Notes under the pieces: generated by a model
Seen by the model: only the letters and a program-made list of their open reading frames with translations
What the model was told of the DNA's origin: nothing
The model's database searches: none
Part shown: in pieces, positions 17,044 to 24,262 of the stretch
Position numbering within the stretch: the first letter of the stretch is position 1
How the letters are laid out: every line of letters begins with the position of its first letter
Program-made: the position numbers and the translations under genes
Assembly: GCA_903908495.1 (NCBI GenBank)
Contig: CAIVSK010000162.1
Location: 1-37,493 of the forward strand
Origin: Akkermansiaceae bacterium
GTDB taxonomy: Bacteria; Verrucomicrobiota; Verrucomicrobiia; Verrucomicrobiales; Akkermansiaceae
Reading direction: 5' to 3'
Length of the DNA stretch: 37,493 nt

Positions 17044-17108
17044 CTTAAGACAAGTCAAATAATTTTGTTACGGATGGTATCGGTTAAAGCATTCCGTTCC
17101 CGGACAGG

Positions 17109-18332
17109 TCAGAATTCGTAGCGGACGCCGACGGTGACGCGGTTGCGGTTATACGACTGATAGGCAAAATCGGAGGTCGCATCCGTGTAGTTGTAGGACA
17201 GCGTGCCATAGAGATTGTCGGTGAACTTCACCGTCAGGCCGGCGCTGATATTGACCAGGTCCGTGCTCAAGCCGCTGACCGTTGCCGCGCCTGTTCCGGC
17301 AACCAGATTGCCGTCCTTGAAATTGGCCGGAATGTAGTCGACGCCGCCAAATATGGAAAACATCGGTGAAATCTTATACTCACCGGAGACCCCGACGCGG
17401 AGGGTTTCGCGCTGGCTGAAGTCATAGGTGGCTGTGCTGATTTGCTGGACGGTATCGTAGCCTTCCACGCTGTAGCGAACAAACGCCTTGAGCATGAGAT
17501 CCTCATTGATTTGGGAATTAAGCGCCATTTCCAAGAACGGATTGGTGGAGTCGCCGCCGACATTGACCGAGCGCAGCTGGGCACCGGCGCGGGCAACCAA
17601 GATCGTGTTCGGACTGAAGCGATGCTCGATGCCAAGCAGGATATATTGATCGGTGGAATCGGAGGCCAAGTCGCTGGCAGCGGTTTGACCGTAGCGATAA
17701 TCCAGAGTCAGCACCGTCTGCTGGGGCGTGAGCTGATAGCGGAATTGATTATACAGCGTCCACGTGAAGCGATCCTGGTTCTGCAGGTCAGCGTATGACA
17801 AGCCGGTCAGGTTGACTCCGGTGTAGGTAGCGAGGCGTTCGAACCAGCGATAGCCCAAGGCATTGTCGCTCTCCCAGAACAAGTAGGCACCGGCTTGGCG
17901 CGACGTGGCAAACCCGTAGGAATAGTTCGGCTCGAGCTCATAAGAAATGAAGTTGCGACTGGAAAGGCGCAAGCGCTCGTCGAAGCGATGAGTGAGGTTG
18001 ATGCCCGCATGGAGCTGCGGATAGGTGGTGTCTGGCACCGAACTCGGCTTGTCAAGGTAGGTGATGACGCCCAAGCGGGTGTAGACGTCCCAGGTGGTCT
18101 GGGGTGTCATGCTGACAAAGGAGCAGCCCACATAAGGGTTGAGGGAGGTGCCGCTGTCCTGGGGGACGGACCCGGGAGTCACATTGTCGTCGTAGGTGAG
18201 ATCCAAGCCGACGACCCACTTGAGTGGCACGGATTGCTGGGCTTCACTGCCGATGTAATAGAGGCCATCGGCAGCAGAGGCCGAGCCGACTGCCAGCACG
18301 GAAGCGAAAATAAGGACGAAATTGCGTTTCAT
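17109..18332 (-). CDS. outer-membrane beta-barrel protein of the exopolysaccharide locus
   Basis: This 407-residue protein has a signal peptide (MKRNFVLIFASVLAVGSASA). Alternating-strand sequence then runs to a terminal Phe (VGVRYEF), the usual C-terminal signature of BAM-inserted outer-membrane proteins. Strands such as PLKWVVGLDLTYDDNVTPG, YGTLSYNYTD and ILLGIEHRFSPNT, with frequent aromatic girdles, suggest a barrel of about 16 or more strands. Its position by the Wzz/kinase and export genes suggests the outer-membrane exit or anchor for polysaccharide, comparable to barrel proteins in other Wzx/Wzy-type clusters. Start with the Pro-rich protein upstream is co-directional with a 61-base gap. 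A strong intrinsic terminator follows its 3' end. Specific function is inferred from context only. Confidence 0.82.
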   Translation of the reverse strand: MKRNFVLIFASVLAVGSASAADGLYYIGSEAQQSVPLKWVVGLDLTYDDNVTPGSVPQDSGTSLNPYVGCSFVSMTPQTTWDVYTRLGVITYLDKPSSVPDTTYPQLHAGINLTHRFDERLRLSSRNFISYELEPNYSYGFATSRQAGAYLFWESDNALGYRWFERLATYTGVNLTGLSYADLQNQDRFTWTLYNQFRYQLTPQQTVLTLDYRYGQTAASDLASDSTDQYILLGIEHRFSPNTILVARAGAQLRSVNVGGDSTNPFLEMALNSQINEDLMLKAFVRYSVEGYDTVQQISTATYDFSQRETLRVGVSGEYKISPMFSIFGGVDYIPANFKDGNLVAGTGAATVSGLSTDLVNISAGLTVKFTDNLYGTLSYNYTDATSDFAYQSYNRNRVTVGVRYEF

Positions 18333-18393
18333 GAAATGACTTAGGCTAAGGGAGGGGATTCGTAGGGATTGCTAGAGACCGTTGCAGGATCAC

Positions 18394-19032
18394 TCACGTA
18401 GGGTTGTTCGGAACGGTCGGAGTGGTCACTGGCGGCGGCGTGATGATTGGCGGCGTGACGATCGGCGGCACGAAACTCGGTAAGCCTGGGGGCAGGATTG
18501 GGAAGCCACCGGGGCCACCGGGATTGCCGCCCACATGGACTGGCGGGTCGCCGATGCCGGAACCTGGGAAGTCGAGTGGATTACTCGTCGGCACCGGAGG
18601 TACCTCACCGCCTTTGGCGCTGCCTTTCATCGCATCCTTGGAACCGGCCAGCGGCTTGCTTTTCTGATGAGGCTCGAGTTTGGCGAGCACGGCTTGCACA
18701 TTGGGAAGGGCGTCGGGAGCGACCGCCACTGCGCATTGGCCAATGAGACGGCGATGCTCGGGGGCGACGGTGGCAGCGGTTTCAACGATGGCGGCCACCA
18801 ATTTCACATCCGCTTTGGAGCCTTCAATGGCGGCTTTCACCAGTTCACAGGCGCAGCCAGGGTTTGCGGCTACCTGCTTTTCAACAATTTGCAGGGTGGC
18901 GGACGGATTGGCGGCGACGGAATGTTTGACCGATAAGGCGAGTTTCACGCAATCCACTGCGGCGAATGTAGCGGAGGAGGACAGCAATCCCAGAGCAGCA
19001 CTCAGCAGGGCGAAGCGAACAGTCTTTTTCAT
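18394..19032 (-). CDS. secreted Ala-rich helical protein with a Pro-rich tail
   Basis: I do not recognise a named family. The 212-residue protein has a signal peptide (residues 1-24, ending ATFA). A helical region of about 95 residues follows, built of similar Ala/Val-rich segments (ALSVKHSVAANPSATLQIV, LVKAAIEGSKADVKLVAAIV, GQCAVAVAPDALPNVQAVL). It contains four cysteines, Cys28, Cys60, Cys62 and Cys100, which could form two disulfides. From about residue 145 the chain is Pro/Gly/Thr-rich with PP-I-x-TPP units and is probably extended. The location upstream of the barrel and Wzz genes suggests a role in exopolysaccharide or surface assembly. A good promoter precedes it. Confidence 0.72.
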   Translation of the reverse strand: MKKTVRFALLSAALGLLSSSATFAAVDCVKLALSVKHSVAANPSATLQIVEKQVAANPGCACELVKAAIEGSKADVKLVAAIVETAATVAPEHRRLIGQCAVAVAPDALPNVQAVLAKLEPHQKSKPLAGSKDAMKGSAKGGEVPPVPTSNPLDFPGSGIGDPPVHVGGNPGGPGGFPILPPGLPSFVPPIVTPPIITPPPVTTPTVPNNPT

Positions 19033-19057
19033 AATCGGGGGGCGGATGGTTGGTTAA

Positions 19058-19086
19058 ATTATTTGAGTTTCGGCGGAATTTCTAAA
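19058..19086 (-). promoter_or_regulatory. promoter of the 18394-19032 gene
   Basis: On the minus strand TTTAGA (19086-19081) and AATAAT (19063-19058) are separated by exactly 17 bases; the -10 matches five of six consensus bases and the -35 four. Transcription would begin near 19051, about 20 bases before the ATG at 19032. The -35 begins three bases after the encoded CCA of the tRNA-Gly gene. Confidence 0.55.
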
Positions 19087-19088
19087 TA

Positions 19089-19162
19089 TGGAGCGGGCAG
19101 CGGGAATCGAACCCGCCTGGCTAGCTTGGAAGGCTAGGACTTTACCACTAAGCTATGCCCGC
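19089..19162 (-). tRNA. tRNA-Gly(TCC) with encoded CCA
   Basis: The minus strand folds as a full cloverleaf. The acceptor GCGGGCA (19162-19156) pairs with TGCCCGC (19099-19093), the D arm contains AGTGGTAAA, the anticodon loop is CTTCCAA with anticodon TCC, and the T arm is GCGGG-TTCGATT-CCCGC. The discriminator T is followed by CCA in the genome. It should read GGA and GGG codons. Confidence 0.95.
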
Positions 19163-19340
19163 GTCTTCTGAACGTGAGAAAACAGTAGATCTACCAGCTC
19201 CGCAAGATTTTTTTTTGATTTTTTCAACGTCCCGGGCCGGTCATTTCACACTTCGCCCGGCACCGGCGAATTTTCCGCACCGTGAAGATTGACGTTGCCA
19301 ATCGGTTAATCCCGGTATTGGCTAGTGACTCGGCAGCGAC

Positions 19341-19411
19341 GCGGGTGTAGTTCAATGGTAGAACGTGAGCTTCCCAAGCTTGAGGCGTGAGTTCGATCCT
19401 CATCACCCGTA
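19341..19411 (+). tRNA. tRNA-Gly(CCC)
   Basis: The acceptor GCGGGTG pairs with CACCCGT with a G-U pair at the end. The D arm is GTTC-AATGGTA-GAAC, the anticodon stem TGAGC/GCTTG carries the loop TTCCCAA with anticodon CCC, and the T stem is GTGAG/CTCAT. The discriminator is A and no CCA is encoded, unlike the neighbouring tRNA-Gly(TCC). It should read GGG. The stems hold several G-U pairs but the fold is complete. A coding sequence starts 19 bases after its end. Confidence 0.9.
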
Positions 19412-19430
19412 CGCGCTGGAAGCCAACGTC

Positions 19431-19910
19431 ATGGGCATTTACTCGACAATCCGGCTCCTCGCTTTGGTTGGCTCCGGCGTCGTCGCAGGAGCCATGGCCG
19501 CACACACGGCCGTTCTCGGGACGCTCCTGACGTGGCTTCTGGAAGAAGGCCGACCGAGGGAACTCCACACGCTGCTCGATGGCTATCGGAAGCGCTATCC
19601 GGCGCGGATCATTGCTTATTGGGCGGTCTTCGGTTTTCATTTTGTCGCGATCAGCCTGTTCGCCGTCGTGGCCTTGCAGACCGGGCGCGGAGCCTCTCTG
19701 GCGCTCGCCGCAGCCGTTATCGGTGCGCCGCTCTGGGTGGGAATCCACCTGGCCACATTTGCTCGCCTCGAAGCGAAGGCGATGAGCACCCCGGAAGCAC
19801 TCAGCGAGCCCGAGCGAGCCCGTTTCGTGCGCTACAACGGCGCGCTCCACATTTTTTATGCGCTCTGCCTGTGCACCGCCTTTGTCCTCGTGGGTCTAAC
19901 TCCTGCGTGA
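19431..19910 (+). CDS. small membrane protein of unknown function, four predicted TM segments
   Basis: This 159-residue protein has hydrophobic segments at about residues 5-30, 59-80, 86-108 and 137-157. The soluble stretches are basic or acidic: LHTLLDGYRKRYPARII between TM1 and TM2, and LSEPERARFVRYNGALH before TM4. The outline of four helices with Arg-Tyr-Asn-x3-His before the last one is vaguely like DUF1772 or DUF4149 proteins, but I cannot assign it. ATG at 19431 follows GGAAG by nine bases, one of the few Shine-Dalgarno-like sites in the window. The gene begins 19 bases after tRNA-Gly(CCC) on the same strand, so it may share the tRNA transcript. It is convergent with recF. Confidence 0.75.
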   Translation: MGIYSTIRLLALVGSGVVAGAMAAHTAVLGTLLTWLLEEGRPRELHTLLDGYRKRYPARIIAYWAVFGFHFVAISLFAVVALQTGRGASLALAAAVIGAPLWVGIHLATFARLEAKAMSTPEALSEPERARFVRYNGALHIFYALCLCTAFVLVGLTPA

Positions 19911-19923
19911 GCTGTGGGTCGGT

Positions 19924-19975
19924 GGCCGCGCCAGACGCCAAAGGCAGACAGCAAACTAAAAAGTGGGGCGCGGCC
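19924..19975. terminator. inverted repeat between convergent genes
   Basis: GGCCGCGCC at 19924-19932 is matched by GGCGCGGCC at 19967-19975, nine perfect GC pairs with a 34-base loop. It fills most of the 78-base gap between the membrane-protein gene and recF, which converge. It could block both transcripts. The long loop and lack of a T-tract make intrinsic termination uncertain. Confidence 0.4.
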
Positions 19976-19988
19976 GCCATCCGGTCCG

Positions 19989-21047
19989 TCACCGGCTCAC
20001 CTTGCCGTCGATGACGCGGAAGCGTGCGATGGCGGCGACGGCCGGGGTGTCGTGGAGCCAGTCGAGGTGGGTGGTGGTGATCCATTTTTGCGCGGTGGCG
20101 GGCAGGTGGTTCATCAGCGCATTGCGGCGACCCGGATCGAGCTCGCCAAAAATATCATCCATCAGATAGATGGGGGGTATGCCGGCGCGTTGTTCGAGCA
20201 ATTTGCCTTGGGCGAGCTTAAGGGCGAGGGCGAGGGTGCGAAGTTGGCCTTCGCTGGCGAAATCGGCGGCGGGCATGCCGTGGAGGCGCAGGCCGAGGTC
20301 GTCGCGATGGGGGCCGACGACGGCTTGGCGCAAGCGGGCTTCGCGGTCGCGGGCCCGCAGCATGGCCTCGCGCAGGTCTGGGCCGCTGGCGGGGAGGTAG
20401 TGGAGCGTTAGAATTTCGTCTTTGCCGCTGACCAGGGATTGAGCGGCGGCGGCGAGCGGCGCGAGGGCGGCCACCAGGCGGCCGCGCGATTCCATCAACA
20501 AGGTGCCGGTGGCGACGAGGATTTCCTCGTAGGCGAGGATTTCAGCATCCCGCGGCCGGCCGTCCTTGAGCAGCAGGTTTTTGGCGCGCAGGGCCTGGCG
20601 ATAGCGCGACCAGGCGCGGCGGTAATCCGGGTCGAGCTGGGAGCCGAGGAAATCGAGGTAGCGGCGGCGTCCCTCGCCCGGGCCGCGGATGAGATCGAGG
20701 TCTTCGTTGCCCATCCACACCACCAGACCGCCGTCGTCGAGGTAGGCGCCCTGGCTGGCGCGGGTTTCGCCATCGACTTTGAGCAGGAGGCCCTCGCGCG
20801 AGTGGCGGACTTGCCGTTCTTGCTGCCAAGGGTCGCCCGCCACGCCGAAGCCCTCACTGCCACTGCGGGTCAGCGTGGGCAGGCGGCGGGTGCGCGGCGA
20901 GTGCAACCGCAGCAGCACGCACAGCGCCTCGAGGATCGAGGTCTTGCCCTGGGCATTGTCGCCGACCAACACCACCCCGGCCGCCGGCACCTCGATGGCC
21001 AGCGACTCAAAACAGCGGAAGTTCATCAACCGGAGCGAGCGGAGCAC
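19989..21047 (-). CDS. recF: DNA replication and repair protein RecF
   Basis: RecF is an SMC-like ATPase that helps RecO and RecR load RecA at gapped DNA. This 352-residue protein has the N-terminal LRSLRLMNFRCFESL strand, Walker A VGDNAQGKTSILEAL (Lys35), the long arm region with RRRYLDFLGSQLDPDYRRAW, the GPHRDDLGL motif, the ABC signature SEGQLRTLALALKLAQ and Walker B PPIYLMDDIFGELD. The start is taken as GTG at 21047 so that the chain opens with the conserved strand; ATG at 21026 is an alternative and the frame stays open further upstream. In many bacteria recF sits with dnaA-dnaN-gyrB, but here it follows topB on the same strand, away from those genes. Confidence 0.92.
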   Translation of the reverse strand: MLRSLRLMNFRCFESLAIEVPAAGVVLVGDNAQGKTSILEALCVLLRLHSPRTRRLPTLTRSGSEGFGVAGDPWQQERQVRHSREGLLLKVDGETRASQGAYLDDGGLVVWMGNEDLDLIRGPGEGRRRYLDFLGSQLDPDYRRAWSRYRQALRAKNLLLKDGRPRDAEILAYEEILVATGTLLMESRGRLVAALAPLAAAAQSLVSGKDEILTLHYLPASGPDLREAMLRARDREARLRQAVVGPHRDDLGLRLHGMPAADFASEGQLRTLALALKLAQGKLLEQRAGIPPIYLMDDIFGELDPGRRNALMNHLPATAQKWITTTHLDWLHDTPAVAAIARFRVIDGKVSR

Positions 21048-21113
21048 GCGCCAAGGCGTAGCGTGGAACCCGCCAGAAGGGAAGCGGGGATCCGTTGCGG
21101 GCCGGGAAAATGT

Positions 21114-21151
21114 CGGCTCTGCTTGACCGCGCATGGGCAAACGGGCGGGCC
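21114..21151 (+). repeat. diverged direct repeat, copy B
   Basis: These 38 bases match 24030-24068 at about 33 of 39 positions with one single-base gap, in the same orientation; both contain CTGCTTG and GCGGGCC. The two copies flank topB, this one lying between topB and recF. The origin is unknown; a decayed dispersed repeat is possible. Confidence 0.5.
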
Positions 21152-21201
21152 ACCCAATCCCCTCTTGCAGACAAGTCACGCCGCCTTCACGGCGCGGCAG
21201 T

Positions 21202-23838
21202 CTATGTCTTGGCGACCTTTTTGGCGGCCTTTTTAGCCGGCTTCTTGGCGGCTATTTTTTTGGCGGCGGATTTTTTGACTGGCACCTTGGGGGCGTCGGT
21301 GCCGGCGGTGGCAGCGGCGGTGGCGGCTGGCTTTTTGTCGGGGCGGGGCTCGAATTCGAAGCCGATTTTGCCGGTGGCGATGTCGAAAGTAAGGTGGGCG
21401 TCGAACTTGCGCTTGGTGCGGTTGGAAACGAAGCCGCGCAGCAGGTCGGTTTTGCCGGCGGCGAGGAGTTTGAGGACCTGCTCGGCGGGCAGGTCGCGCT
21501 GGAGGATGGAGCGGCCGATGCGGATGCCGTTGGGATCCTTCTTGGTGACCACGCCGGGCAGATGATAGGCCTTGTCGGTCTGATAGATCTGGGCGCTGCG
21601 GCCGTCGCCAAGGGTGACTTCGCCGATCATTTGCTCCGGAGTGAGCTCGGGGGCCGCGTCGCGGTCGTCGTTATCGAAGACGAACTTGACCTTGAATTTT
21701 TCATCGAGGCAGAGGCCGGCATCAAAGGGCTTGTTGAACTTGGACTTGAAGCCGGTGAGCGGGCCGACGAATTTCTGGCTGATGAGTTCGCGGGCCTCCA
21801 ATTCCGTCAGGAGGCGGCCGGCGATGTGTTTTTTGACTTGGAATTTGCACTCCGGTTCACGGCATTCGAAGGTGGCGTCGGTTTGCCGGAGGGCGGGCGC
21901 GCCGCAGATCGGGCAGGGTGCCTGGAGGTCGTCGAAGGTTTGGCTCTTAGCGTCGGCGGCGAGCTTGCGGGCCTTGGCGACGATGTCGTTGGTGTAGGCG
22001 ATGATTTCGCGCATGAAGTCGGCGCGCTGGAGGTGGCCGTGCTCCATTTGGCGGAGTTTGAATTCCCAATCGCCGGTGAGCATGGGCGAGTAGAGGCCCT
22101 CGATATCCATTTGGCGGACCAAGGCGATGAGGCGCATGCCGCTGCCGGTGACGTGGAGGTCGCGGCCGTCGCGGGCGAGGTATTTTTGGGCGATGAGGCC
22201 TTCGATGGTGGCGGCGCGGGTGGCGGGGGTGCCGAGGCCGCGTTCGGCCATGGCTTCGGCCAAGGCTTCGTCGTCGATGAGTTTGCCGGCACCTTCCATG
22301 GCGGAGAGCAGGGTGGCCTCGGTGAAGCGGGCGGGCGGCTTGGTGGTTTCGTGGACGACCTCGATGGTGGCGACGTGGGCGGTTTCGTTGGGGGTGACGG
22401 GGACCAATTCGTCCTTGCCGGCGGCGACGCCGGGGCGGCGGCCATAGACTTCGAGCCAACCGGGTTTGACGAGGATGCGGCCCTCGGTCTTAAACACGTC
22501 GGTGAGGCCGGGGTGGGCGATGCGGGTGAGACGGGTGGTTTGCTCGAACTCGGCGGAGGGGTAGAAGACGGCGATGAAGCGCTTGACGATGAGGTCGTAC
22601 ACCTTCTGCTCGGTGTCGGAGAGCTTGGAGGTCTTGCCGGTAGGGATGATGGCAAAATGGTCCGAGACCTTTTTGTTATCGAAAATGCGGCGGGATTTGC
22701 TGAGGCGGGGGCCGTGGTCGTTACTGCCTTTGAGGACGGCGGCGGCGTACTGGGCGACCGGGTGGCTGCTGTTGGCGATGTCCTGCATGGTCTCGCGGAC
22801 GTTGGCGGAATAGTCTTCCGGGAGGTAGCGGGAGTCGGTCCGCGGATAGGTGATCATCTTGTGCTTCTCATACAGCGCCTGGGCAATCTGGAGGGTGCCC
22901 TTGGCCGAAAACGGTGCCTCGCGCTGCAAGGTGGTCAGGTCGTAAAGCTGCGGGGCGATCTGGGATTGGGCGCGCTTTTCCTCGCTGACGGTGCCGGATT
23001 TGCCGTCGCAGCGGTCGCGGATGGCTTCGGCGGCGGATTGTTGCCACAACCGCTCCGGCCGCGAGTGCGGGTTGGCCTCGTCCTTTTTCCAAGTTTCGTC
23101 GATCCATTTACCCGGGTATCGGCCGGCGACGACGGCAAAGGACGCCTGAACCTCGAAGTAGGGCGTGGTGTTGAAGGCTTGGATTTCCGCCTCGCGGGTG
23201 GCGAGGATGGCCAGAGTGGGGGTTTGAACGCGGCCGGCGGCGGTGATGTTGAAGCCGCCGTGACGCGAATTGAAGCAGGTCAGCGCGCGGGTGGCGTTGA
23301 GGCCCACGAGCCAATCGGATTCGGAGCGGCACTTGGCGGCATCGGCGAGCGGGCGCATCTGGGAGTCGCTGCGCAGCGAGCCCCAAGCCTCGAGGATGGC
23401 GTTATTGGTCATCGATTGCATCCACAGGCGTTGGACCGGCTTGCTGATGCCGCCGATGTCGAGGATGTAGCGGAAAATGAGCTCGCCCTCACGGCCGGCG
23501 TCGCAGGCATTGACGATGGCATCGATGTCCTTGCGCTTGGCGAGCTTGAGAATTTGCTTGAGACGGGCCTCCGAATCCGGGATCGGGTCGAGATCGAAAT
23601 TTTCCGGAATCGCCGGCAGCACCTCGAATTTCCACGGCAGTTTCTTGCCATTGGGGCCCATGGGCATGCGCAATTCGACGAGGTGGCCGACGGCGGACGT
23701 AATGACCGCTGCGTCGTTCTCGTAGAAAATATCGCGGCCGGAGCCCACTTTTTCGAATTTTCCAAGCGGCTTGGCCAAGGCGCGGCTCAAGTCGGTCATG
23801 ACGCTGGGTTTCTCGGCGATGATGAGTGTTTTTCCCAT
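21202..23838 (-). CDS. topB: DNA topoisomerase III-type type IA topoisomerase
   Basis: This 878-residue type IA topoisomerase passes single DNA strands and probably resolves recombination or replication intermediates. It begins with the Toprim domain: LIIAEKPSV at residues 5-13 and [12 protein letters not shown] at about 110-121. The catalytic tyrosine is Tyr331 in [14 protein letters not shown], and [14 protein letters not shown] and [16 protein letters not shown] are also typical. A four-cysteine zinc ribbon (CPICG, then CREPEC) follows the core, then a second toprim-C type repeat region. The last 30 residues are Lys/Ala-rich ([14 protein letters not shown]), like histone H1-type tails, and probably bind DNA without sequence preference. 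The recF gene follows on the same strand. Confidence 0.93.
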   Translation of the reverse strand: MGKTLIIAEKPSVMTDLSRALAKPLGKFEKVGSGRDIFYENDAAVITSAVGHLVELRMPMGPNGKKLPWKFEVLPAIPENFDLDPIPDSEARLKQILKLAKRKDIDAIVNACDAGREGELIFRYILDIGGISKPVQRLWMQSMTNNAILEAWGSLRSDSQMRPLADAAKCRSESDWLVGLNATRALTCFNSRHGGFNITAAGRVQTPTLAILATREAEIQAFNTTPYFEVQASFAVVAGRYPGKWIDETWKKDEANPHSRPERLWQQSAAEAIRDRCDGKSGTVSEEKRAQSQIAPQLYDLTTLQREAPFSAKGTLQIAQALYEKHKMITYPRTDSRYLPEDYSANVRETMQDIANSSHPVAQYAAAVLKGSNDHGPRLSKSRRIFDNKKVSDHFAIIPTGKTSKLSDTEQKVYDLIVKRFIAVFYPSAEFEQTTRLTRIAHPGLTDVFKTEGRILVKPGWLEVYGRRPGVAAGKDELVPVTPNETAHVATIEVVHETTKPPARFTEATLLSAMEGAGKLIDDEALAEAMAERGLGTPATRAATIEGLIAQKYLARDGRDLHVTGSGMRLIALVRQMDIEGLYSPMLTGDWEFKLRQMEHGHLQRADFMREIIAYTNDIVAKARKLAADAKSQTFDDLQAPCPICGAPALRQTDATFECREPECKFQVKKHIAGRLLTELEARELISQKFVGPLTGFKSKFNKPFDAGLCLDEKFKVKFVFDNDDRDAAPELTPEQMIGEVTLGDGRSAQIYQTDKAYHLPGVVTKKDPNGIRIGRSILQRDLPAEQVLKLLAAGKTDLLRGFVSNRTKRKFDAHLTFDIATGKIGFEFEPRPDKKPAATAAATAGTDAPKVPVKKSAAKKIAAKKPAKKAAKKVAKT

Positions 23839-24029
23839 GGTGGCAGGCAGCGCTTGGCGCTGTGGCGTCAGGGACTAGGCTTGGAACCAGCGACTTGGCA
23901 AGCGGATTGTGGGATTTTGCGGCGGAAGCGCCTGCCGAACGGGTAAATCCGGGGCGGAGGGGGGCTCGGGCAGTCTGCCCTTGGGTGAAAGCGAAGCCAT
24001 GCGCTGCGCCTGCTGTGTCACGCGAAACC

Positions 24030-24068
24030 CGGCCCTGCTTGGCTGCGCATTGGCAAAACGAGCGGGCC
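24030..24068 (+). repeat. diverged direct repeat, copy A
   Basis: This is the partner of 21114-21151 with about 33 of 39 positions identical, located upstream of topB. No gene is disrupted by it. Confidence 0.5.
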
Positions 24069-24094
24069 GCCTGAGACTGTCAATTTAGCAGGAG

Positions 24095-24194
24095 GACAGG
24101 CATCGTGCCTGTCGTGGACGACGGGCTTCCAGCCTGTCGTCTCAAGCGCAGACAGGCGGGACGCGCTGTCTTCCCTCACAGGCTGGAAGCCTGT
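24095..24194. repeat. cluster of four REP-like palindromes
   Basis: Four hairpins built on the word ACAGGC/GCCTGT follow each other. GACAGGCA-TCG-TGCCTGTC at 24095-24113 is perfect. 24117-24141 has 11-base arms around TCC with one G-U mismatch. GACAG...CTGTC at 24151-24170 is imperfect. ACAGGCT-GGA-AGCCTGT at 24178-24194 is perfect. Two units are also inverted copies of each other: GGCTTCCAGCCTGT at 24124-24137 is the complement of ACAGGCTGGAAGCC at 24178-24191. Such clusters are characteristic of dispersed REP elements at gene 3' ends; here it sits after the transglutaminase gene. Confidence 0.8.
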
Positions 24195-24262
24195 TTTCCG
24201 TTCAGCGCGCGTTTTCTTGACAGCATTGGGCGGGCCGCCGGTGCCCATCTTGCCCAAGTCGC

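Larger units (their letters stand above)
23839..24262. other. 424-base spacer with palindromes and a diverged repeat, no gene seen
   Basis: This stretch separates the end of the transglutaminase gene from the start of topB, both on the minus strand. It contains a short palindrome GGGCAG-T-CTGCCC at 23968-23980, copy A of a direct repeat at 24030-24068 and the REP-like cluster at 24095-24194. No open frame in it looks coding. A TTGACA at 24217-24222 on the plus strand has no gene behind it. The topB promoter should lie at the left end but is not obvious. Confidence 0.6.

Noticed and set aside
16960..17110. Riboswitch before the Wzz/kinase gene
   Set aside because: There is only one hairpin with a U-tract and no aptamer-like structure upstream within the 3' flank of the barrel gene.
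19200..19232. T-rich run with palindrome GTAGATCTAC as a plus-strand terminator
   Set aside because: No gene on the plus strand lies upstream of it; it is more likely an AT-rich region upstream of the minus-strand tRNA.
21133..23946. A 937-codon open frame on the plus strand opposite topB
   Set aside because: It is antisense to a clear topoisomerase and is rich in Gly/Ala/Asp/Glu as expected from the complement of GC-rich codons. No domain is recognisable.
24217..24222. TTGACA on the plus strand
   Set aside because: No plus-strand gene follows and no -10 is visible.
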